From the NCBI RefSeq assembly GCF_000161455.1, contig NZ_CM000745.1, forward strand, positions 2,729,120 through 2,793,119: 64,000 bases of DNA. Direction: 5' to 3'. This DNA comes from Bacillus pseudomycoides DSM 12442. Lineage in GTDB: Bacteria > Bacillota > Bacilli > Bacillales > Bacillaceae_G. The notes beneath the pieces are model-generated. The model made no database searches. It saw nothing but the letters and a program-made list of their open reading frames with translations, and was not told the origin of the DNA. Positions 1-7,754 of the stretch are shown one piece after another (the stretch's first letter is position 1; each line of letters begins with the position of its first letter). Position numbers and translations under genes: made by a program.

Positions 1-48
1 ACGCTTGTCTATTCAATAAATAATTGGTTCACGTTAGAAGTTAAATAA
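1..48 (+). CDS. 3' end of an upstream gene
   Basis: Frame 1 is open from the window edge and ends at TAA 46-48, with a tail reading ...YSINNWFTLEVK. A strong terminator follows within 10 bases, which supports this being the true end of a gene. The fragment is too short to classify; given what follows it may be another immunity protein or the end of a toxin. Confidence 0.35.
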   Translation, partial: TLVYSINNWFTLEVK

Positions 49-53
49 CAGGA

Positions 54-89
54 AACAGCAGAGGTTTTAAAAACTCTGCTGTTTTTTTC
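54..89 (+). terminator. Rho-independent terminator
   Basis: Perfect 10-bp stem AACAGCAGAG / CTCTGCTGTT followed by a run of T. It closes the gene entering from the left and separates it from the array. Confidence 0.85.
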
Positions 90-159
90 ATCATAATTGT
101 TTAAATAGAGTTTCGTATTCTAGTAATTAGTGAGTATCAATAAAATCGGGAGGTACATC

Positions 160-645
160 ATGAGTTATAAAGAACAACTTGCTATTTTATATAAAATGCG
201 CTTTATGGAAAATGAAGGCGATGATATTGAAGAATTTGAAGAAATATTAAATGAACTATCATTTCATGCAGGAAATGAAGTGATTCCAGAACTTTGTAAA
301 ATATTTGAAGACGAGGTAGCGGAACCTTCTGCAGACAGCGATGTAATTGAAACCATTTTTTATATTGCAAGCCGGAATGGATTAGAGGATGGACTTGTAC
401 AGTTAGCGAATGGAATAACAAATATGTTACCCCAGGCAGAATTTTGGGCAGATAGAATTCATCGAACACTTTTAAATTCAGAAGAGTTAATTTTGCCATA
501 TATTAAAGCTTTACAACAGGTTGATGAGCATACGAAACAAATAGTGAAAGATATTTTATGTAATGTAAAGAGTGAGATGCCGGAGTTATTTGCGGAAAAG
601 GTTGATTTTATATTAAGTCATTCCGCAATCAATGAAGTGAATTGA
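160..645 (+). CDS. Imm30-type immunity protein
   Basis: Acidic, all-helical protein of 161 residues with no signal peptide, so probably cytosolic. The pattern EEFEEILNELSFH, then IPELCKIFEDE, then EFWADRIHRTLLNSEE resembles the Imm30 (HEAT-like) immunity family of polymorphic toxin systems. An in-frame GTG lies at 130, but GGGAGG at 148-153 is correctly spaced for ATG 160, which I prefer. It heads the array directly after a terminator. The toxin it would neutralise is not in the window. Family assignment is by remembered pattern only. Confidence 0.6.
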   Translation: MSYKEQLAILYKMRFMENEGDDIEEFEEILNELSFHAGNEVIPELCKIFEDEVAEPSADSDVIETIFYIASRNGLEDGLVQLANGITNMLPQAEFWADRIHRTLLNSEELILPYIKALQQVDEHTKQIVKDILCNVKSEMPELFAEKVDFILSHSAINEVN

Positions 646-755
646 AACTGTACAAAAGAAATTTGAGTGGCAATAAATGAGAGGAAGGTAGCTATAAAAA
701 TGTACTCAAATTCGCTAATAAGAATATAATCAATATCACTTTAGGAGTGATAGAA

Positions 756-1253
756 ATGAAAAAAATGAGTCAACTCATTGCACAAATAGAGTCTTTATCT
801 GATTGTCGTGTGCTTGAGCCTGCAGGATTACCGATAATTAATGAGAAGAAGCATATCCTACCTGAGGATGTAAAGGGATTTTACAGTCTTTGCGGAGGAG
901 CGGTTTTGTTCGAGAATGAGGAGTATCCGATTTATATTGTCTCCTCACAAGAATTTATTTTAGCAAATCCAGTAATAATAAGTGAGCTGTGTGAAGATGA
1001 TATTACTTCCAATTGGTATATTATATGTAATGATGGAAAAGAGGAATACTTAACAATTGACCTAAATCGAAATAGATTGGGGAAATGTTATGATAGCTTC
1101 TTTGATCGTCATGGAATTGCAGGGGAATCACAAATCATTGCAACATCGTTTATAGATCTACTTGAAAGATTTATACATAATAAGGGGAAGTATTGGTATT
1201 GGATGCAGAGTGATTTTGTATCACTTGGAGATGCTTATGATGGACTCATATAA
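756..1253 (+). CDS. SMI1/KNR4 (SUKH) family immunity-like protein
   Basis: 165 residues. It has the SUKH layout: a helical N-terminus, then LPEDVKGFYSLCGGAVLF (the 'LP.d...fy...nGg' signature, roughly residues 38-55), a beta-rich middle with WYIICNDGKEEYLTIDL, and a C-terminal SFIDLLERFI helix. SUKH proteins bind and neutralise diverse nuclease and other toxins in bacterial competition systems. ATG 756 is chosen over GTG 747 because AGGAG 743-747 is ideally spaced for it. A terminator follows at 1284. Confidence 0.75.
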   Translation: MKKMSQLIAQIESLSDCRVLEPAGLPIINEKKHILPEDVKGFYSLCGGAVLFENEEYPIYIVSSQEFILANPVIISELCEDDITSNWYIICNDGKEEYLTIDLNRNRLGKCYDSFFDRHGIAGESQIIATSFIDLLERFIHNKGKYWYWMQSDFVSLGDAYDGLI

Positions 1254-1283
1254 TCATTTATAAATTTTTAAATAAACAGTAGT

Positions 1284-1322
1284 AAAAAACTTGATTGTAC
1301 AATGCCTTTCAAGTTTTTTGAT
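1284..1322 (+). terminator. Rho-independent terminator
   Basis: AAAAAACTTG ... CAAGTTTTTT inverted repeat with a T-rich 3' arm, 30 bases after the preceding stop. The A-rich 5' arm suggests it could work in both directions. The bases from 1323 to 1490 hold only a short start-like scrap (ATG 1401 stopped after five codons). Confidence 0.65.
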
Positions 1323-1490
1323 TTGAAAATTGCTAGGATTGTAAAATGTAGTGGTAGATAATCAAAATGATGGGAGAAAGATACGAAAAGGAGAACTGAC
1401 ATGGTGATTTTAAATTAGACTTAGCTTTTCATACCTAAACAATTACTTTAAATTCAACATGATAATTAATGCCTAATGGAGGAATCTGAA

Positions 1491-1847
1491 ATGGAAAACT
1501 GGGAATACAATGAATTGTTTGAAGCCATTAATGAAGCCTATAATGACTTTTTAACTTTAGATAGAGGACAGAAAGATGCAATTGCGAGAACTTGTTATGA
1601 GTATATAAATCTCGGAGAAATAGAAGACGTAATTGTTGATACAGCTGTAGGTGAAATAGTGTTAACTCATGACAAAGTTTTCATTGGGTATATAAAAGGT
1701 ATAACAAAGAGATTAAGCAAGTTTAATCCACTAGACGCAATGGGGGAATTAACACAAGAAGAAATAAGAGATTTATCCAACAGAATACATAAAGTATTGG
1801 AAGGTCTTGAAAAAGTAGAGATTGATTATAATCCTTCAGCAGAATAG
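1491..1847 (+). CDS. Imm3 family immunity protein
   Basis: 118 acidic residues, largely helical. WEYNELFEAINEAYNDF, then AIARTCYEYINLGE, then DVIVDTAVGEIVL.HDKVF match the Imm3 family as I know it from Bacillus. Family members are found downstream of polymorphic toxins and are thought to bind the toxin directly. The start is taken at ATG 1491, where GGAGG (1478-1482) is well placed; the upstream ATG 1476 overlaps that Shine-Dalgarno sequence and is unlikely to be used. Confidence 0.75.
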   Translation: MENWEYNELFEAINEAYNDFLTLDRGQKDAIARTCYEYINLGEIEDVIVDTAVGEIVLTHDKVFIGYIKGITKRLSKFNPLDAMGELTQEEIRDLSNRIHKVLEGLEKVEIDYNPSAE

Positions 1848-1955
1848 CTCGGTTTATTCTCTTTCGTGCTGAAGAGGAAGTATTTGAAGGTAAGGGAGTG
1901 GGAGAAAAGCTTTATCTTTGTTTTGCTCAAAATAAATGAGAAAGCGGGAATTTGA

Positions 1956-2312
1956 GTGGGGAGCTATTTTATTAAGATAGATGGGTTTGAATATCCAGAA
2001 GCATATAGAAAAGCAATTGAATTACATTTAGTGGATTTTGATTTATGGTATATGATGGAATCAGTACAAGCAACTAGACGCTTTCTTGATTTGAAAGAAA
2101 GGTATCCAAATAGAAAATTAGTTCCTTTTGCTAGAAGAGATGATAATGATGATATTGCCTGCTTTGAATTTGGAAAAGGACAAAAGGTTCAAGTGATTCA
2201 TGACTTCGCTACGGAAGGGTTTGAACAGAGGAAGGAATTCGGTGATTTTTGGGAATGGCTGGAGTTCGCGATTAGGGAAATGATTGATTTCAATAGAATG
2301 GAAGAGGAGTAA
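1956..2312 (+). CDS. SMI1/KNR4-like immunity protein
   Basis: 118 residues. It carries DFDLWYMM, then LKERYPNRKLVPFARRDDNDDIACFEF, then VQVIHDFATEGFEQRKEF..FWEWL. This 'PFARR.DNDDIACF ... IHDFAS.G' pattern is common in small Bacillus SUKH-like immunity proteins. An in-frame TGA sits directly before GTG 1956, so that GTG is the earliest start; its Shine-Dalgarno sequence (GCGGGA) is weak. It is followed 34 bases later by a SUKH-4 gene, so the two may be co-transcribed. Confidence 0.6.
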   Translation: MGSYFIKIDGFEYPEAYRKAIELHLVDFDLWYMMESVQATRRFLDLKERYPNRKLVPFARRDDNDDIACFEFGKGQKVQVIHDFATEGFEQRKEFGDFWEWLEFAIREMIDFNRMEEE

Positions 2313-2346
2313 ATTATGGGGATGAAAAAAGGAAAGGGGTAATGAA

Positions 2347-2898
2347 ATGATTGCACCTAAAGAATTTTGTGATAGATGGAATGAAAAAAGAGACGGGACA
2401 TTAAACAAATTGGATAGAGAGATAATGCAGCATGCAAATTTATCTAGTGATAAGAGAAGGTTTTTAAGCGAAGCGGGTCTTCCAGCATCGGCTGCTCCAT
2501 TTATAGAGTTTGATAACGCAACTGAATTAATGCAGAATGTAACTCGAAAATTTGGCATGCCAATAGATTTTGAGTTTTATTGGTTTATAGGTACGACTGG
2601 TTCTGGAGATCCTCTTTGTATTGATGAAAGAACAAATAAGGTAGTCTATTTACATCACGACAACAACTATGAAGAAATCTTCATTAATTCTTCCATTCAT
2701 CAATTTGCAGAAAGCCTTCTATTGTTTTCTAAGTTAATAGATGAAGCGATTCAGATAAATGGTGAATTTGCATTTTTAGATAATGAAATTCCGGAATCAG
2801 TGCGTATCTGGTTTGAAAATGAAGTAAGGCGTATCGATTCAAAGGCTGTAGAAAAGAATACATTTTGGTCTGAGGAACTTGAAAACCTTACTGAATAA
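2347..2898 (+). CDS. SUKH-4 family immunity protein
   Basis: 183 residues. The core reads FLSEAGLPASAAPFIEF, then FYWFIGTTGSGDPLCID, then VVYLHHDNNYEEIFINSSIHQFAESLLLF. This is the SUKH-4 arrangement, with the glycine-rich 'G.TGSGDP.CID' turn and a 'FINSSI.QFAE.LL' helix. AAAGGGG sits 8 bases before ATG 2347. The length is typical of the family. It is expected to be a cytosolic antitoxin-like binding protein; the cognate toxin is unknown. Confidence 0.8.
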   Translation: MIAPKEFCDRWNEKRDGTLNKLDREIMQHANLSSDKRRFLSEAGLPASAAPFIEFDNATELMQNVTRKFGMPIDFEFYWFIGTTGSGDPLCIDERTNKVVYLHHDNNYEEIFINSSIHQFAESLLLFSKLIDEAIQINGEFAFLDNEIPESVRIWFENEVRRIDSKAVEKNTFWSEELENLTE

Positions 2899-3046
2899 AA
2901 GAATGTATTTTATAGATGATGTACTTCATCTTTGGGACATCTATCGGGATTTCATAATTAATGTTTCTCTACATATTTTTCTCTGAATTTTGAGATGGAG
3001 CTCCATTATTTTGAAAAGAAAATCGAAGAAAGTAAGGCATATAAAA

Positions 3047-3439
3047 ATGATTAATCAACTTAAAATCTTAAATCCTCAAGCACTTATAAGTATTTTTGGA
3101 ATGATACCGGAGTTTGAACAATCAGAGTTATTAGATGTTCACCTTAAAAGAGATGGTCCGACTTTAGTTATTCGAATCATGACAAAGGAACCTGTTGAAA
3201 ATAAACCGAAACGATGGAATAAATGGGATGTAATTTATATAGAAATTACATTCTTTTGTATTCAAGATTTAATAATCAAAGATATAGGAACAGACAATAT
3301 AATTCATCAATTTGGAATAAATGCTATTGAAGAAGAAGGGGTATTAAAAATTAAGTGTAGAAATCAAATGCAAGTTGAATGCTTATTTAGATGGGCAAAA
3401 ATAGAGAACATAACCCCTGGTTTAATAGGGCTACACTGA
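3047..3439 (+). CDS. Imm50-like immunity protein
   Basis: 130 residues from ATG 3047 (AAGGC at 3034-3038). The open frame extends upstream to 2990 but has no ribosome binding site there. The order PQALISIFGMIPEFEQSELLDVHLKRDGPTLVIRI, then RWNKWDVIYIEITFFCIQDLIIKDI resembles Imm50: an FG.iP motif followed by alternating beta strands and a conserved Trp. The assignment is moderate because the motif set is short. Confidence 0.55.
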   Translation: MINQLKILNPQALISIFGMIPEFEQSELLDVHLKRDGPTLVIRIMTKEPVENKPKRWNKWDVIYIEITFFCIQDLIIKDIGTDNIIHQFGINAIEEEGVLKIKCRNQMQVECLFRWAKIENITPGLIGLH

Positions 3440-3509
3440 CCTAGTTTTAGTAGCTAAATCTAAGAACGCCTATTTTTTATAAAATGTAACATTTGAGGAG
3501 GGCTGCTAC

Positions 3510-3893
3510 TTGGCTACATATTCCGTCATTCTTGAATCGAGTATTAAAGGTCGCTTATTAATGAAAATAAAAAACTATACAAATTGCTCTTTATCTGAAA
3601 TTCAATCCAATATAAAAAATAAATATCCGGTAATGGCTGTTAACCGTCGGAATTCAGAAAAAATGAAGGATTTAATTGAGGAATTGTCTTCAAATAAGCT
3701 GCAATTTAGGATTTTTAAGCAAACGGATGAGGGGAATAGAGAAATAACAGTTGCAGTGTTTACAAATGGCATGGAAACTTCCAGGCAGACTGCAAAACAA
3801 AGGGAGCGTTTGGATGCATTATTAATAGAAGAGGACGATGCTAGCAGTTGGTGGGGAGAATTCAAAATAAAACGACCCCTAATAAACGAGTAA
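3510..3893 (+). CDS. Small protein of unknown function in the immunity array
   Basis: 127 residues starting with TTG 3510, eight bases after GAGGAGGG, which makes the start convincing. An alpha/beta pattern (VILESSIKGRLLMKIKNYT, then MKDLIEELSSNKLQFRIF) spans the first 75 residues and loosely recalls the fold seen in L7/L12 C-terminal-like domains, without a real match. The C-terminus is acidic and ends WWGEFKIKRPLINE. Position and size suggest an immunity gene, but I do not recognise the family. Confidence 0.6.
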   Translation: MATYSVILESSIKGRLLMKIKNYTNCSLSEIQSNIKNKYPVMAVNRRNSEKMKDLIEELSSNKLQFRIFKQTDEGNREITVAVFTNGMETSRQTAKQRERLDALLIEEDDASSWWGEFKIKRPLINE

Positions 3894-3915
3894 GAATGAA
3901 TAAAGGAGGGTTAAT

Positions 3916-4311
3916 ATCGAAAATCCAGGCGTAATATCGCTATGGCTAGGGAATTTCAAGAGTAAAGAAATGCTGCAAAAGTATGTGGAAATAAAATTTG
4001 ATGAACAGGGAGATAGAATCCCATCACAATTTATGAGAGATTTTCAAATTGATTTTATAAATTATAATGAAGATCTATTGGAAATCACATTTATTGATAT
4101 TTCAACTACATCTTTACAGTTGTTATTAGAAGGCGCATCTTATTATGAAAAGATTATATCTCAATTCATAGATTATTATGGGGAACATATGTTAGAGAGT
4201 TATAACACAGTGATTAGAGTGTATGATTTTGAATATAACGAAGCTAATGCTGTTGAAAATAAGCACCTTGTTTATGCTGGTGCAGTTATTTATGAAGAGT
4301 GGGAAGAATAA
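3916..4311 (+). CDS. Imm22 family immunity protein with an ATC in place of its start codon
   Basis: Homologous residues begin well before the first ATG (3970). The frame from 3919 reads ENPGVISLWLGNFKSKEML, matching the N-termini of the two other Imm22 copies here (MEYKGMSSLWLG at 7041, MEKEGVVSLWLGN at 17073). The codon at the expected start is ATC (3916), six bases after a perfect AGGAGG (3904-3909). Either initiation occurs at the non-standard ATC, or an ATG-to-ATC change has silenced or shortened the gene to ATG 3970 (113 residues). The rest of the domain is intact, through YNTVIRVYDFEYN and YAGAVIYEEWEE. Confidence 0.7.
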   Translation: MENPGVISLWLGNFKSKEMLQKYVEIKFDEQGDRIPSQFMRDFQIDFINYNEDLLEITFIDISTTSLQLLLEGASYYEKIISQFIDYYGEHMLESYNTVIRVYDFEYNEANAVENKHLVYAGAVIYEEWEE

Positions 4312-4548
4312 TATTGGTGAAGACATTTATGGTCAAAGTATCTGCTGCTTATAATGTGGTGAAACGCTCAAAGCATAAAAAGTGTGTTTTAAATTTTTCG
4401 TTTAATCTTTAATGAAAAATATAGGGCTACTAGAAATATTCGGAGAGTATGAACGCATGAAAACTTCCTCTATTTAATTTTTTGAAAAGGATATATTTTC
4501 TTGTATATCATAATACATTATAGAAAAATGCTGAGAGGGGTGTATGTG

Positions 4549-5391
4549 ATGGGTTTCCCGCCTCAACAACAAGGTAGACCTGGCATTGAATCATTAATGA
4601 TACCCAGACCTATATTTGATAACCCCAATTACAAACCAGCCGGTAAGCTTATAAATAAGGTAGCACTTATAACTGGTGGAGATAGTGGAATTGGTAGAGC
4701 TGTCGCTGTAGCATTCGCGAAAGAGGGTGCAGACATAGCAATCTCATATTTAAATGAACACAGCGATGCAAAAGAAACGGCGTTCTATGTCAAAAAGTAC
4801 GGCCGTAGTTGCATTACCATTCCAGGTGATATTGGGTATGAGCAGCATTGCCAACAAGCAGTAATGCAAACCATTCACCAATTTGGCCGTATTGACATTT
4901 TGGTGAATAATGCCGGTGTACTATACATAAGGAATAGTCTACTTGATGTAGATTCGAACCAACGAGCAAGTACCTTTCACACAAATGTTTTTTCTCAGTT
5001 TATTTTTACGAAAGCTGCTTTGCCATACATGAATTCAGGGAGCTCCATAATAAATACAACATCCCTTAGTGCTTATGATGGAGATCAAGATGCAATTGAC
5101 TACGCGGCATCTAAAGGGGCTATTGTTTCATTTACACGTTCGCTGTCATCGTCACTGGCATCGCAAGGGATTCGAGTTAATGGTGTGGCCCCAGGACCAA
5201 TTTGGACGCCATTAATTCCATCTTCCTTACCTCCAGAATGGCTTGCCACATTTGGAGACCATGTTCCTATGAAGCGAGCTGGTCAACCGTTTGAAGTGGC
5301 ACCTGCTTATGTATTCTTGGCCTCCGATGATGCATCTTACATATCAGGGCAAATTCTGCACGTGAATGGTGGGGAAATTGTAAACGGCTAA
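4549..5391 (+). CDS. SDR family oxidoreductase (GSP39/YhxC-like)
   Basis: 280 residues. The N-terminus MGFPPQQQGRPGIES is the extension seen in the Bacillus general-stress 'glucose/ribitol dehydrogenase' branch. The Rossmann glycine motif TGGDSGIGRA, the NNAG motif, the catalytic Tyr-x3-Lys (YAASK) with an upstream Ser (NTTSLSAY), and the C-terminal ISGQILHVNGG are all present, so it should be an active NAD(P)-dependent dehydrogenase. The substrate is unknown. GAGAGGGG precedes ATG 4549; the open frame to 4501 lacks a binding site. It sits alone inside the immunity array and is not obviously part of it. Confidence 0.85.
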   Translation: MGFPPQQQGRPGIESLMIPRPIFDNPNYKPAGKLINKVALITGGDSGIGRAVAVAFAKEGADIAISYLNEHSDAKETAFYVKKYGRSCITIPGDIGYEQHCQQAVMQTIHQFGRIDILVNNAGVLYIRNSLLDVDSNQRASTFHTNVFSQFIFTKAALPYMNSGSSIINTTSLSAYDGDQDAIDYAASKGAIVSFTRSLSSSLASQGIRVNGVAPGPIWTPLIPSSLPPEWLATFGDHVPMKRAGQPFEVAPAYVFLASDDASYISGQILHVNGGEIVNG

Positions 5392-5872
5392 ATACTTACA
5401 AAACTAATATTAATTGTTATTATTCAAACTGGGTATTTCCCCCACACTTTATATTCATTCAACTCTCTTTTCTTCTTCATAAGGAGTAAATATCCTATTT
5501 GAAACATGATGGAAGACCAGAGTAGAATGGCAATCAATTGCCAATGTTAATGCTAGCAGCTGTTGTAGGGATTTTTCATCACTGTTTATGTACAAAGCGA
5601 TAACACGTAAAAATGAAGTGTACAAATATCATTGCTAATCAGCTTTATAAGTTAATAGAAGAAATCATCTGGAGCACTGGTGTAACGCAAGGTCATTTTA
5701 ACAATATTGTAAAACAGTCAAGGGAAGAAGAGTAGTATTTCAAGGAAGTAATAAAGAATATTTAGTGATGAAGAGGCACTTTAACAAGCTACAATAAAAT
5801 TGTTAAGGTGCCTGTATCGTTTGTGAATAGATATTATAATTGAAGGGAAACAAAAATACCGGAGGAATCACG
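5392..5872 (+). other. Gene-poor degenerate stretch
   Basis: I find no convincing gene here. A 40-codon open frame (5613-5735, ending ...KQSREEE) has no clear ribosome binding site and may be a gene scrap. An imperfect hairpin, AGGCACTTTAACAA ... TTGTTAAGGTGCCT, spans about 5773-5815 and could be a leftover terminator, though it lacks a long T tract. Confidence 0.4.
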
Positions 5873-6085
5873 ATGCCAACTTACAATAAACTCGTACGTG
5901 ACCCAATCCAAGAAATGATTACAAATAATAGTAAAACACTTACTTACAACAAGAATACTAGATGAAAAGAATACATAGAAGAAGTATGCAAGAAAACAGG
6001 GGGAAGAGTTAACGAAGTATTTAGAGGCGAAAAATAAAGACTATAAAGTAGAAAAACTAGCAGATTTATATTGCTTTCTTATTGT
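5873..6085 (+). pseudogene. Decayed MazG-like nucleotide pyrophosphohydrolase
   Basis: A good start (CGGAGGAA then ATG 5873) opens with MPTYNKLVRDPIQEM, the usual N-terminus of small Bacillus MazG-like/phosphoribosyl-ATP pyrophosphohydrolase-type proteins. The frame then stops. Pieces continue in other frames: RILDEKEYIEEV-like codons near 5955-5985, then EELTKYLEAKNKDYKVEKLADLY near 6000-6075. At least two frameshifts are needed to join them, and the C-terminal half is absent. It is clearly non-functional. Confidence 0.75.
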
Positions 6086-6455
6086 TCTTTGTTTTTAGTT
6101 GGTTTGAGTCTAGTTTCAAGTATACAATTTAAACAGGGAGGAGGAAAAATTGAAAGAAATGGACAAGTAATTCAAGAATGGGGTCCAATTGATTATGGTT
6201 TCAAATCTTAATTGAGTAAAGTGGAAGTTCTTCAATTTTACAATGTAGATAACGATGAATATGTTGGGACAAATGAGAAAGATATACTATTAAACTTTAT
6301 GAAAGTGCCTGTTTTCCAACAAACAGTAGATCGTGTCTTTTGGTGTAGTTTTTAACGTATGTTTTGGTTATGTTCCGTTAGGGAATGTATTTGTATTTCG
6401 GTATAAATAATCAGCAAAAAAATAGAATAGTAGTATCCGATAGGAGAATGAATAG
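6086..6455 (+). pseudogene. Unidentified gene scraps
   Basis: Directly after the MazG-like remnant, one frame encodes a hydrophobic stretch (LFLVGLSLVSSIQ) followed by GGGKIERNGQVIQEWGPIDYGFKS and a stop at 6211, like the end of a small membrane protein. A second 44-codon frame (6221-6355) reads VLQFYNVDNDEYVGTNEKDIL. Neither has a proper start. I do not recognise either; both look like debris from deletions. Confidence 0.35.
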
Positions 6456-6932
6456 ATGAAAAAAATAAACCATAAATTATTTGGTGAACTTATCTATGAT
6501 GGATATTGGACCGGAAAACAAAAAATAGCTATTTTGGGTCATGACAAAATAGTTCCTTTAACTATTGATGAGGAAGAACATGATGTATTTTCTGCAATTC
6601 AAGAAGAAGCTTATAGCAAATTCATCGCTGATACGAATAGACTTATACAAGAAGCTGAACAAGCTATATTCGAATATTATCAAGAAGAATGTTTAGAGTA
6701 TAGAGCTATGTTAGGTGATGAGTCTGCTGATGAAATAGTACCAATTATAACAACTACTCAACAATTAGGAAAGTTGGTTGATCCTATAGGACTTACTATT
6801 TTACCAGATTTCGAAGATGGAGTTAGAAGGCTAGGATTAATATTCAATTGTACATGGGAAGAGGACGGTATTGGTGTAAGATTTGAGAATGAAGAAGTTA
6901 TTGAAGTTGGTTATCAAGATATTGTTATTTAA
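6456..6932 (+). CDS. DUF6985-type immunity-like protein
   Basis: 158 acidic residues. FGELIYDGYWTGKQKIAILG is followed by EEEHDVFSAIQEEAYSKF, EQAIFEYYQEECLEYR, and a C-terminal RRLGLIFNCTWEEDGIGVRFENEEVIEVGYQDI. The final 'GL.FdC.W....G..vrFenE.v.evG.qDi' block is the feature I associate with DUF6985 proteins, which recur in toxin-immunity clusters. The binding site TAGGAGAATGAATAG precedes ATG 6456. It follows a decayed stretch and is the first intact gene of the next run. Confidence 0.65.
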   Translation: MKKINHKLFGELIYDGYWTGKQKIAILGHDKIVPLTIDEEEHDVFSAIQEEAYSKFIADTNRLIQEAEQAIFEYYQEECLEYRAMLGDESADEIVPIITTTQQLGKLVDPIGLTILPDFEDGVRRLGLIFNCTWEEDGIGVRFENEEVIEVGYQDIVI

Positions 6933-7040
6933 ATTGTAGAACGAGAAAACTTACATATGAATAAAGTTTTGCAAGATAAGGGCGTTCACAGTAAGAGAAC
7001 AGGTTTCTATACGATGGAGAGTATAATAAGGAGAGGCAAT

Positions 7041-7433
7041 ATGGAATATAAAGGAATGTCTTCGTTGTGGCTTGGAACAAGTCAATCATATCAGCATCTT
7101 CAAGAATATGTTGATATGGAATATACAGAAGATGGAGATAGTATAGATTCAAAATTTGGAGTGAATTTCGGTTTTGGTTACTATGATGAAGATCAAATCG
7201 AAATTATGTTTTATGAGGAACATAAAATACATATAGAAGAGATTTTACAGGATTTCTCTTATAGTGAGATTATTATTCCGAAATTTAAAGATTTGATGAA
7301 ACCAGAAAATGTAGCGGCGAGTATGAATTCTGTTATAGTGCTTTATGATTTTCAATACGATGCAGAGAAAGCGAAAGATACATATGAGGGGTTAGAATTT
7401 ATATTTGTTGGTGCTGTACCTTATTATGAATAG
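7041..7433 (+). CDS. Imm22 family immunity protein (intact copy)
   Basis: 130 residues from ATG 7041, preceded by AAGGAGAGG. The open frame reaches 6957 but lacks support there. It is a homologue of the copies at 3916 and 17073: SSLWLG near the N-terminus, YVDMEYTEDGDSIDSKF, YSEIIIPKF, MNSVIVLYDFQYDAEKA, and the ending FVGAVPYYE. It is the only one of the three with an orthodox start and no interruptions. Its stop overlaps the frame of the next gene, suggesting coupled expression. Confidence 0.8.
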   Translation: MEYKGMSSLWLGTSQSYQHLQEYVDMEYTEDGDSIDSKFGVNFGFGYYDEDQIEIMFYEEHKIHIEEILQDFSYSEIIIPKFKDLMKPENVAASMNSVIVLYDFQYDAEKAKDTYEGLEFIFVGAVPYYE

Positions 7434-7452
7434 CTTTAAGAGGTTGAGTGAT

Positions 7453-7671
7453 GTGAAAAGCCAGATGGGAAGAGAGGAACTTATTGAACTTGTAAAAAAG
7501 ATCTATAATCTTGATTTACCAGAAACAGAACATAGCGAATATGTGAAACAATTCAATAATAGCGGTGTTCCACATCCAGCACCTAGTGATTTAATATTTT
7601 GGAATGATATAGAATTAACACCTGAAGAAGTAGTAGAATTTGCATTAAGTTATAAGAAAGAAAAAGAATAA
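7453..7671 (+). CDS. Colicin E/pyocin-type bacteriocin immunity protein
   Basis: 72 residues from GTG 7453 (AAGAGG 7438-7443). The in-frame ATG 7426 inside the preceding gene is a possible alternative. REELIELVKKIYNLDLPETEHSEYVKQFNNSGVPHPAPSDLIFWNDIELTPEEVVEFALSY follows the four-helix Im layout, with the HPA.SDLIFW segment matching the conserved HP.GsDLI.yP of the DNase-colicin immunity family. Such proteins bind HNH/DNase toxins as exosite inhibitors. This implies that a relative of the strain carries a colicin-like nuclease toxin domain. Confidence 0.75.
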   Translation: MKSQMGREELIELVKKIYNLDLPETEHSEYVKQFNNSGVPHPAPSDLIFWNDIELTPEEVVEFALSYKKEKE

Positions 7672-7754
7672 CTTTAATAAGTAGATGAGAGAGTTTAGAA
7701 GGAGATTGTATTAGTATTTACATAGAGAAATGTTGTAAATAAGGAGAGGGTTAG

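Noticed and set aside
5613..5735. 40-codon open frame ending ...KQSREEE as a small gene
   Set aside because: No Shine-Dalgarno, no recognisable family, and surrounded by gene debris.
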